Of a stretch of DNA of 45,178 nucleotides, positions 38,730-45,178 are shown piece by piece. Location of the stretch: assembly GCA_003577145.1 (NCBI GenBank), contig QEUP01000025.1:1-45178 (forward strand). Reading direction: 5' to 3'. Every line of letters begins with the position of its first letter. Within the stretch, counting starts at the first letter, position 1. The position numbers were made by a program, and so were the translations under genes. Below the pieces are notes generated by a model that was given only the letters and a program-made list of their open reading frames with translations, was not told where the DNA came from and searched no databases. This DNA is from Acidobacteriota bacterium. Its GTDB lineage: Bacteria; Actinomycetota; Acidimicrobiia; Acidimicrobiales; Microtrichaceae.

Positions 38730-39568
38730 GCGGGGTCGACCCACCCGTGGCGTTGACGATCGCGGGCTCGGACTCTTCGGGCGGAGCGGGGATCCAGGCC
38801 GACCTGGCGACCTTCGCCGCCCACGGGGTCCACGGGACTTCCGCCATAACAGCGGTGACCGCCCAGAACACCGAGGGGGTTCACGGGGTGAGCCACCTGC
38901 CGGTGGAGTTCGTGGCGGCACAGATGGACGCGGTCCTCACAGATCTGGGGGTGGACGCTGTCAAGACCGGGATGTTGGGTTCGGCAGCCGTGATCGAACT
39001 GGTAGCCGAGACCGCCCGTCGCGGAGCGCTCCCCAACCTGGTGGTCGATCCGGTGCTGGTCGCGACCAGCGGCGACCGCCTGCTCGACAGCGGTTCCGAG
39101 CGCAGCTACCTGGACCTGCTCCGCGAGGCGCAGGTGATCACCCCCAACCTCTGGGAGGCGGGTGTGCTCCTGGGTCGCGACCTCGCCACGGTCGACGACA
39201 TACGGCGGGCGGCAGCCGAACTGGCCGGGCTGTGCCCCGGCTACGTCGTCGTGACGGGTGGTCATCTGGTGGGGGCGGCGATCGACGTGGTCATCCACGG
39301 GCAGGATCTGCGGGAGCTTCCCGCCGCGCGGATCGCCACCTCCAACAACCACGGCTCGGGGTGCACCTTCGCCTCGGCGGTCGCCGCCCGCCTGGCTCGG
39401 GGTGTCGACGTCGACGAGGCGGTGGACGGGGCCAAGGAGTTCGTGCGCTGCCGGCTCCGGCGGTCCGCAGCCTGGCAGCTCGGTCGTGGCAACGGCCCGG
39501 TCGCCCACCTCTGCCCCGACGACTGGGGTGATGAGGGCCGATCTTTGGGGCTACGCTCGAATAGCTGA
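38726..39568 (+). CDS. thiD: Hydroxymethylpyrimidine/phosphomethylpyrimidine kinase ThiD
   Basis: A 280-residue ribokinase-fold kinase that phosphorylates HMP and HMP-P to HMP-PP. Motifs are [17 protein letters not shown] at the N-terminus, [33 protein letters not shown] and the anion-hole [13 protein letters not shown] with the catalytic-base region. It is the last gene of the thi operon. It starts at ATG 38726 (ATGA overlap). A terminator hairpin overlaps the stop codon. No thiM or thiL is seen in the window. Confidence 0.97.
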
Positions 39569-39583
39569 CGACCCGTCAGCTTT
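39563..39583 (+). terminator. Terminator of the thi operon
   Basis: AGCTGAC-GACCC-GTCAGCT is a perfect 7-bp stem followed by TT, and it contains the thiD stop codon. Confidence 0.65.
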
Positions 39584-39639
39584 CGTGGATCGGCTGCCGG
39601 CGCGACCGGCACGACCATGGGCAGAGGAGACTGGCAGCA

Positions 39640-41178
39640 ATGGCGATCGTGACTCCCGGAGAGACCACCGCCGACGGCCGCCGGACGCTGAGGCTGGCCA
39701 GCCCGGCGACCCTCGAACCCATCGGCGAGATCGAGTGCGCCACCGAGGCCGATGTCACAGCCGCGGTCCGAGCCGCCAGGGAGGCCCAGCCCGCCTGGTC
39801 CGCGCTGAGCTTCGACGAGCGGGCCCGCTACATGGACCGCGCCCGCAAGGTGCTCATCGAAAGACAGGAGGAGGTCATCGAGACGGTGCTCGCCGAATCG
39901 GGCAAGGCGCGCGCCGAGGCGATCAACATGGACATCTTCGCCGGCTGCGACAGCCTCTGCTACTACGCCAAGAACGCCGAGCGCTTCCTACGCCCGCAGC
40001 ACAAGAGACCGCACGGCATGATGCGGTTCCTCAAGAAGGTCACCGTCTTCTACCAACCCTTGGGCGTGGTCGGGGTGATAACCCCGTGGAACGGCCCGTT
40101 CATCCTCACCCTCAACGCCGGCGTCCAGGCACTGATGGCGGGCAACACGGTGGTGGCCAAGCCCTCGGAGGTGACGCCGTTCGGTGGAGCCAAGGTGCGC
40201 GATCTCTTCGACGCCGCCGGGCTGCCTGACGGTGTGTTCAACCTGGTGGAAGGCGACGGCGAGACCGGGGCCGCTCTCGTCGAGGCCGGTGTCGACAAGA
40301 TCCACTTCACCGGCAGCGTCCGGACCGGCCGCAAGATCGCCGAGGCCTGTGGACGCCGGCTCATACCGTGCACCCTCGAACTCGGGGGCAAGGACCCCAC
40401 GATCGTCACCTCCGATGTGGACATCCCGACGGCGGCCGCCGGGACCGTCGCCGCCTCCTTCATGAACACGGGTCAGTTCTGCTGCGGCTCCGAGCGTGTC
40501 TACGTGATGTCAGACATCGCCGAGGAGTTCACCGACGAGGTAGTCAGGCTGGTTGCTGCCATGCGCCAGGCCGATCACGGCGAGTTCGACGTGGGCGCCA
40601 TCTTCTGGGACAAACAGCTCGAGATCATCGAGGATCACCTCAACGACGCGGTGTCCAAGGGCGCGAAGGTGCTGACCGGCGGCGGTCGGAACCCCGACCT
40701 GAAGGGGCTCTACATCGAGCCGACCGTTATCACCGACGTGGACCACAGCATGAAGATCATGACCGAGGAGACCTTCGGGCCGATCATCCCCATCGTGCCC
40801 GTCGAGAGCGAGGAGGAGGCCATCCGCCTCGCCAACGACACCACCTACGGCCTCAGCTCGACCGTGTGGTGCAACGACGAGGCCCGAGGGGTGGAGATAG
40901 CGCGGCGCATCCAGGCAGGCAGCACCTGCGTGAACGACATGGCTGTGACCTACGGCATCCCCGAGGCCCCCTTCGGGGGCCGCAAGGACTCCGGCATCGG
41001 CCAAGCCAACGGTGAGGTCGGGGTCAGGGGCTTTTGCCATCCCCAGCCGGTGATAGTCGACCGGTTCAAGGGGAAGCAGACCGCACAGACCTATCCCTAC
41101 AGCTCCAAGAACGACAAGCTGACCCAGCGCATCATCAAGATCCTGTGGGGCACCCCCATCGGCCGTTGGCTCTCGTGA
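39640..41178 (+). CDS. Aldehyde dehydrogenase family protein
   Basis: A 512-residue NAD(P)-dependent aldehyde dehydrogenase with a complete active site: N151 in ITPWN, E247 in LELGGKDP and nucleophile C281 in NTGQFCCG, plus the coenzyme-binding FTGSVRTG. The C-terminal 40 residues (KGKQTAQTYPYSSKNDKLTQRIIKILWGTPIGRWL) extend past the usual end, as in fatty-aldehyde or succinate-semialdehyde-like members that may associate with membranes. The substrate is unknown. It starts at ATG 39640 with AGAGGAG about 10 bases upstream. It is probably transcribed separately from the thi operon. Confidence 0.93.
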   Translation: MAIVTPGETTADGRRTLRLASPATLEPIGEIECATEADVTAAVRAAREAQPAWSALSFDERARYMDRARKVLIERQEEVIETVLAESGKARAEAINMDIFAGCDSLCYYAKNAERFLRPQHKRPHGMMRFLKKVTVFYQPLGVVGVITPWNGPFILTLNAGVQALMAGNTVVAKPSEVTPFGGAKVRDLFDAAGLPDGVFNLVEGDGETGAALVEAGVDKIHFTGSVRTGRKIAEACGRRLIPCTLELGGKDPTIVTSDVDIPTAAAGTVAASFMNTGQFCCGSERVYVMSDIAEEFTDEVVRLVAAMRQADHGEFDVGAIFWDKQLEIIEDHLNDAVSKGAKVLTGGGRNPDLKGLYIEPTVITDVDHSMKIMTEETFGPIIPIVPVESEEEAIRLANDTTYGLSSTVWCNDEARGVEIARRIQAGSTCVNDMAVTYGIPEAPFGGRKDSGIGQANGEVGVRGFCHPQPVIVDRFKGKQTAQTYPYSSKNDKLTQRIIKILWGTPIGRWLS

Positions 41179-41233
41179 GGGGCCCGCTACCTGCGTCGGG
41201 CGCGTCCGGTGGATCCGACTCGGGTGAACGGTG

Positions 41234-42031
41234 ATGCCGGAGCTACCCGAGGTGGAGACCATCCGCCGCCAGCTCTCCCCGCTCGTGGTGGGCCGAACGG
41301 TGAGCTACGCATGGGCGCAGCGCTCACCGAAGTTCTCCCAGGCCACTGGCACCGTGGGCGCGACCTTCGGACCCATCCGGCGACGCGGCAAGTACCTGCT
41401 GTTCGGCATCACCGGCGGGCGGGAGCTGGTGATCCACCTCGGGATGACCGGCAACCTCGAACCCGGCGGCGAGGACCGTCCTCATGTGCGGGCGTGGTGG
41501 CGCCTCGACGACAGCACCACGATCTCGTTCCGCGACGTCCGCCAGTTCGGTCGCGTCGGGGTGGTCGGTGCGGGCGACTACGTCGCCTACCCCACCCTCG
41601 CGTCGCTGGGTCCCGAGCCCTTCGACGCGGGTTTCACGCCGGACTCGCTCTACCGGGCTGTCAACGACAGCGTGATGCGGGTCAAGACCCAGCTGCTCCA
41701 CCAAAGGGTCGTGGCCGGTCTCGGCAACATCTACACCGACGAGGCGCTGTGGGCGGCAGGGGTCAACCCGTGGCGGCGCCGGATCACGCGGCAGGAGGCC
41801 CACCGGCTGCACGCGGCCGTCAAAGAGGCACTCAGTGCCGGTCTCGCCCATGGCGGCACGACCTTGCGCGACTACCGCGACGCCGGCGGGCGCGAGGGGG
41901 AGCACCAGCACCATCTGCGCTGCTACGGGCGGGCCGGGCTCCCCTGCGAGGCGTGTGGCAGGCCCCTCATCCGCCGGGTGATCGACGGGCGCTCCTCGAC
42001 CTACTGCCCGGCCTGCCAGCCGTCACGCTGA
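41234..42031 (+). CDS. mutM: Formamidopyrimidine-DNA glycosylase (Fpg/MutM family)
   Basis: A 265-residue base-excision repair glycosylase/AP lyase. ATG 41234 is the required start because Pro2 of M-P-E-L-P-E-V-E is the catalytic nucleophile and Glu3 the acid; the upstream in-frame GTG 41231 would block it. Other hallmarks are RRRGKYLLF (Lys), the HLGMTGNL region, the helix-two-turn-helix VVAGLGNIYTDEALWAAGVNP, and the C-terminal zinc finger with CEAC and YCPAC. It removes 8-oxoguanine and formamidopyrimidines. The distinction from Nei-type enzymes is moderately secure. Confidence 0.94.
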   Translation: MPELPEVETIRRQLSPLVVGRTVSYAWAQRSPKFSQATGTVGATFGPIRRRGKYLLFGITGGRELVIHLGMTGNLEPGGEDRPHVRAWWRLDDSTTISFRDVRQFGRVGVVGAGDYVAYPTLASLGPEPFDAGFTPDSLYRAVNDSVMRVKTQLLHQRVVAGLGNIYTDEALWAAGVNPWRRRITRQEAHRLHAAVKEALSAGLAHGGTTLRDYRDAGGREGEHQHHLRCYGRAGLPCEACGRPLIRRVIDGRSSTYCPACQPSR

Positions 42032-42074
42032 CCCCGATCGGCCACACGGTCGCCCGCTTGCGGCCTGGCCGGCC

Positions 42075-43124
42075 TCAGTCGACCGCCAAGCGCTGGTCCA
42101 CGAAGGCGGTGATGTCGGAGAACGCGTGGTCCGAGCCCCGGGTCCAGGGCAGGACGATCTCGAAGACGTGGAACAGGTCGGGCGCGTCGAAGAACCACAC
42201 GTCGCCCCCCGCGTCACGGACCCGTTTGACGAAGGCCTTTATCTGGTCGGCGAACATCTCCTCGTCGCCCGCGGTCACCAGCAGCGGCGGGAAGCTCCGG
42301 GGGTCGGCGTAGATGGGCGACACCAGCGGATCGTGAGGGTCGATGCCGTGAAGGTAGGGGTCGACCGGGATGTGGTCCGGGAGGATGTCGGTGGTGGCGT
42401 TGCCGGCGATTGACGGGCGTCGCATGGTGAGGTCGATCTCGGGTGAGAGCAGGATCCCGCCCGCGGGCTGCGCTTCGCCGTCCATCTTCAGCGAGACCAG
42501 GAACGAGGCGGCCAGACCACCGCCCCCCGAGTCTCCGGCGACGATGATGTCCTCAGGCTGGTACTTCTCCCGGACGGCGGAGTACACGAGCCGCACGTCG
42601 TCGAGCCCGGCGGGGAAGGGGAACTCGGGGGCCAGGCGATAGTCGGGCACGACCACCTCGCAACCGGTGTCGAGCGCCAGGCGGGTGACGAGGCCTCCGT
42701 ACATCCGGGGGGTGGTCGCCACGTAGCCCCCGCCGTGGAAGTAGAGCACCACCCCGTTTCGCTCCCCGCCGCGGGGGCTGACCACGTCGCAGGGCACCCC
42801 GCTGAAGTCCACGCCGTGGTCGATGTTGACGAAGGGCCTGCGCCAGGGCAGCGGCAGCATCACACCGCTGATGTCGTCGATGACGACCTCGAGCGAGCGA
42901 AGCTGGGGAACGTCGCAGGTGGCGCTGTAGTTGAACATCCCCTTCAGGACCCGGCGGATGCCCTCTCGATAGAGGTTCACGGGGGGGCTGTTGGGGCCCT
43001 GCCAGGGGAGGTGGTCAGTGCTGCGCAGCAACTCGCGCCCGATCTCGCTGCCCAGGCCGCCGATCGCGGCGATCGTGCCCGCCAGGCCGGCCGTCTCGAC
43101 ATCGCAACGCTTTCCCATCACCAT
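42075..43124 (-). CDS. Alpha/beta hydrolase, hormone-sensitive-lipase-like
   Basis: A 349-residue esterase of the HSL/acetyl-hydrolase group. The oxyanion motif is YFHGGGYVATT, the nucleophile Ser lies in AGDSGGGGLA, the acid in TAGDEEMFADQ, and the His in DLFHVFEI. An N-terminal cap of about 110 residues precedes the fold. HSL-like esterases act on short- to medium-chain acyl esters. I chose ATG 43124; an upstream in-frame extension to 43268 overlaps the small gene and lacks family support. It lies 17 bases downstream of that small gene, so the two are probably one transcript. It converges with mutM. Confidence 0.88.
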   Translation of the reverse strand: MVMGKRCDVETAGLAGTIAAIGGLGSEIGRELLRSTDHLPWQGPNSPPVNLYREGIRRVLKGMFNYSATCDVPQLRSLEVVIDDISGVMLPLPWRRPFVNIDHGVDFSGVPCDVVSPRGGERNGVVLYFHGGGYVATTPRMYGGLVTRLALDTGCEVVVPDYRLAPEFPFPAGLDDVRLVYSAVREKYQPEDIIVAGDSGGGGLAASFLVSLKMDGEAQPAGGILLSPEIDLTMRRPSIAGNATTDILPDHIPVDPYLHGIDPHDPLVSPIYADPRSFPPLLVTAGDEEMFADQIKAFVKRVRDAGGDVWFFDAPDLFHVFEIVLPWTRGSDHAFSDITAFVDQRLAVD

Positions 43125-43141
43125 CGTCGCTTCACGCCCTC

Positions 43142-43378
43142 TCACCCATCGGAGATCTCGACCACTGCGCTGGTCAGGGTGCTGCGTGCCCTCTCGCCCT
43201 GCCGCGACCACACGATGAGCATGCGGTCGCCCACCCGGACCTGGGAGATCCCCTCGAAGGGGCGCCACTCGCCGTCGGCTCCCTGGCGGGTCGTGGGTGG
43301 CTGCTGGCCGAGCACGCGACGGATCCGCCCTCGGTCGAGATCGAGCTCATAGAGGCTGTTCGCCGTCCAGACCCGCAT
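43142..43378 (-). CDS. Small conserved-looking protein of unknown function
   Basis: A 78-residue protein with predicted beta-strand character (MRVWTANSLYELDLDRGRIRRVLG..., GISQVRVGDRMLIVWSRQG..., LTSAVVEIS). It could be a small beta-barrel. It has no signal or membrane segment and no recognised family. ATG 43378; the stop lies 17 bases before the HSL-like hydrolase, so it is likely the first gene of a two-gene operon. Coding reality is supported by the tight spacing and GC-rich third positions. Confidence 0.6.
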   Translation of the reverse strand: MRVWTANSLYELDLDRGRIRRVLGQQPPTTRQGADGEWRPFEGISQVRVGDRMLIVWSRQGERARSTLTSAVVEISDG

Positions 43379-43780
43379 GACAAGAGAACTGTACCGAGAC
43401 GGACCACCGACGGTGCACCACTGGTTCGCGGGGCGCCCGGGCCGGGCCCGGCGCAGGACCGACCCGGTGTCGCCGGGCTGAAGGCGAGCCGAAACGCAGC
43501 CTTTACCCGCCGTTTAGCCCCGCTGCGGTACACCTGTGCCCAGAGTACGGCTGATACTCCCATCCGCCGGTGAGTCGTGTGCTGGGTGCATACGGTGCAA
43601 GGAAGCGCAGCCTCGGCTCCCACGGCTCGTGACCCTCACTGGGCCGTTGAGCCCGGGTACCGCACGGGACAACCGTGCGGTACTCCGCTTTTCGGGGAGC
43701 TTTCGGGCGGCACCTCGACCACGGGGCCTGAGATCACAGAATGTGGTCAAAACCGCCACGTTGTGCGTCGATAGGATGAC
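43379..43780. other. 402-bp intergenic region with strong hairpin, upstream of the beta-helix lipoprotein
   Basis: No gene recognised. It contains GAGTA-CGGCTGA-TACTC at 43543-43559 and a very strong stem at 43657-43683. The latter has 11 perfect base pairs (GTACCGCACGG / CCGTGCGGTAC) around a GACAA loop, followed by TCCGCTTTTCGGGG. There is no upstream plus-strand gene to terminate within 1.6 kb, so the hairpin is better explained as part of a structured 5' leader or a regulator site. Confidence 0.5.
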
Positions 43781-44941
43781 GTGCCCCCGGCCCGCCCGCG
43801 ACGATTCGCTACCCGAGCACCTGCTGTGGTCCTGGCTCTGAGCGTGTTGGTGCTGACGTCGTGCGCCTCGCTGCTCGCCTCGGCGCCGGCCCCGCCCCCG
43901 GGGACCTCCGGAGAGCCGCCGGGGTCGCCCGCAGCCCCGGCGCACGGCGCCGGTTACGGCCTGCCCGAGGTGACCGGCACCGTCTACTACGTGTCGCCTG
44001 AGGGCAGCGACGCCTCGCCGGGAACCTTCGAAGAGCCGTTCCAGACCATCACCTTCGCGCTGAAGGCGCTCGAACCCGGAGACGGGTTGTTCCTCCGGGG
44101 CGGCACGTACGTCGAGCAGGTACGCAGTCCGGTGGTGTCCCCGGCCTCCGAGGCCACACCCATCGTCGTCACCGCATACCCCGGTGAACGCCCGATCATC
44201 AAAGGGCTCTTCTGGATCAAACAAGCCTCGCACTGGTACTTCGACGGGATCAACGTCACCTGGGACCCGGAGCGGAACCTGCCCAACGAGCACATGGTCA
44301 AGCTGATCGACGGCGAGGGCTGGGTGTTCCAGAACTCCGAGCTGTGGGACGCCCACTCCTTCGCCGCCCTCCTCATCTATGGCAGCGCCACGGACTGGAC
44401 GGTGCGCGGCAACTACATCCACGACACCCACCCCACCAACGGCCTCAACCAGGACCACCTGATCTACGCCAACGTCAACGGTGCCGGCCTCATCGAGAAC
44501 AACCTCCTCGTCGGCGCGGCAAACGGCCAAGGGGTCAAGGTCGGGTCTTACGAGCCGGAGGGCGGTGAGATCCACGACGTGACCATCCGGCGCAACACCA
44601 TCGTCGCGGCGGTCGGCCCCGCGGGCGTGCAGCTCATCTGGGGTGCCTACGACACGGTCGTGGAGCAGAACATCATCGTCGGTGTCTATCAGGGGGCCGC
44701 CGGCATCGAGACCTGGGAGCTGTTCGGAACGGGCAACACGGCGGGGCAGAACGTGGTCTGGGACGCTGCGGCCGTTCTCGAACAGGCCGCGGGTCTCAGC
44801 GACACCGGCGGGAACGTGATGCTCGACCCGCTGCTCGACAGCCGCGGCCTGCCCGCCAACCCGCAGGCCCAGGGCCGCGGCTTCTACCCGGTGACGGGTG
44901 ACGGGTGGTCGATCGCCGCCGACATCTTCCGGCCCACTTGA
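43781..44941 (+). CDS. Lipoprotein with right-handed beta-helix domain
   Basis: A 386-residue exported protein: basic N-terminus, hydrophobic stretch and lipobox LTSC (Cys28), a Pro/Gly/Ala-rich linker to about 60, then a pectate-lyase-like parallel beta-helix. The helix opens with the DUF1565-type signature YYVSPEGSDASPGTFEEPFQTI...LRGGTY and continues as repeated coils (HWYFDGINVTW, WVFQNSELWD, WTVRGNYIHDT, LIENNLLVG, VTIRRNTIVAA, TVVEQNIIVGV). Such proteins bind or cleave polysaccharides; catalytic residues are not evident, so it is not called a lyase. It starts at GTG 43781. It ends 4 bases before a tandem repeat array. Confidence 0.85.
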   Translation: MPPARPRRFATRAPAVVLALSVLVLTSCASLLASAPAPPPGTSGEPPGSPAAPAHGAGYGLPEVTGTVYYVSPEGSDASPGTFEEPFQTITFALKALEPGDGLFLRGGTYVEQVRSPVVSPASEATPIVVTAYPGERPIIKGLFWIKQASHWYFDGINVTWDPERNLPNEHMVKLIDGEGWVFQNSELWDAHSFAALLIYGSATDWTVRGNYIHDTHPTNGLNQDHLIYANVNGAGLIENNLLVGAANGQGVKVGSYEPEGGEIHDVTIRRNTIVAAVGPAGVQLIWGAYDTVVEQNIIVGVYQGAAGIETWELFGTGNTAGQNVVWDAAAVLEQAAGLSDTGGNVMLDPLLDSRGLPANPQAQGRGFYPVTGDGWSIAADIFRPT

Positions 44942-44945
44942 GCTG

Positions 44946-45178
44946 TCACATGGCGCTACCGCAGGTAGCGCGGGCTGCGCCATCCGGTTCTGGGGTACCC
45001 GCTACTGCGCCGCAGGCTCCCTCACATGGCGCTACCGCAGGTAGCGCGGGCTGCGCCATCCGGTTCTGGGGTACCCGCCGCTGCGCCGCAGGCTCCCTCA
45101 CATGGCGCTACCGCAGGTAGCGCGGGCTGCGCCATCCGGTTCTGGGGTACCCGCTGCTGCGCCGCAGGCTCCCTCACA
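44946..45178. repeat. 76-bp tandem repeat array (at least 3 units, continues past the window)
   Basis: Units begin (TCACA) at 44946, 45022 and 45098, and a fourth opens at 45174, an exact 76-bp period. The units are identical except for two adjacent bases (CTA, CCG, CTG in successive copies before CTGCGCC). Each contains the dyad GCGCTACC-GCA-GGTAGCGC. The core matches, reverse-complemented, the repeat at 25569-25673. There are no unique spacers, so this is not CRISPR. Whether it encodes RNA or serves as a terminator cluster is unknown. Confidence 0.93.

Noticed and set aside
41179-41210. Third copy of the palindromic repeat after the aldehyde dehydrogenase
   Set aside because: Only CCGCTACCTGCG is shared and the second arm is missing; the match is too short to call.
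43580-43660. c-di-GMP (GEMM) riboswitch upstream of the beta-helix lipoprotein
   Set aside because: A GCGCAGCC segment is slightly reminiscent, but the conserved CAAAC and CGCAAAGCC elements are lacking.
43514-44983. 489-codon minus-strand open frame
   Set aside because: It is antisense to the beta-helix lipoprotein, whose signal peptide and repeats are convincing; the shadow extends into the repeat array and leader.
44946-45178. CRISPR array
   Set aside because: The whole 76-bp period is conserved, so there are no variable spacers, and no cas genes are nearby.

Overview
The window looks like the chromosome of a high-GC actinobacterium, most likely an Acidimicrobiia-type lineage. The evidence is uniformly GC-rich coding DNA with strong third-position bias, a mycothiol-dependent maleylpyruvate isomerase family enzyme, an Rpf-type muralytic protein, an IlvG-like enzyme close to the mycobacterial type, and frequent GTG starts. 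The class-level assignment is inference. No phage, transposase, tRNA, rRNA or CRISPR array was seen.

Layout. 1-6 kb: the 3' end of an unidentified gene, a TldD/TldE protease pair, an FlK-like thioesterase, and an alpha/beta hydrolase followed by a ThDP-dependent acetolactate-synthase-like enzyme. 6-15 kb: a lipoprotein, a flippase-like membrane protein, dxs, nfuA, an SDR, a secernin-type peptidase, a PAS protein and a crotonase. 15-20.6 kb: a DsbA-like protein divergent from a mycothiol-dependent enzyme, a low-GC island with a truncated GNAT and a frameshifted acyl carrier protein, a lipase-like lipoprotein and an Rpf-domain protein. 20.9-24.2 kb: a methyltransferase and a two-component system.

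24.3-30.3 kb: three consecutive surface lipoproteins. These are a PI-PLC-like enzyme, a very large variant subtilase with FG-GAP repeats, and a SurE nucleotidase that appears to be exported. They lie divergent from the two-component system across an AT-rich dyad, and may form an extracellular phosphate or nutrient scavenging module (inference). 30.3-33.4 kb: an orphan ParA with a tail-anchored partner, a TetR regulator and a CDF metal transporter.

33.5-39.6 kb: a complete-looking thiamine operon behind a TPP riboswitch, thiC-thiE-thiO-thiS-thiG-thiE/tenI-thiD, with overlapping genes and a terminal hairpin. It makes HMP-PP, thiazole phosphate and thiamine phosphate; thiF is not in the window. 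39.6-45.2 kb: aldehyde dehydrogenase, Fpg/MutM, an HSL-type hydrolase with a small upstream gene, a beta-helix lipoprotein and, at the right edge, a 76-bp tandem repeat array. The core of this repeat recurs in the opposite orientation after the PI-PLC gene at 25.6 kb.

The most unusual observations are this palindromic repeat family, the exported SurE plus variant-subtilase lipoprotein cluster, and the GNAT/ACP remnant, in which one missing G breaks an otherwise good acyl carrier protein.
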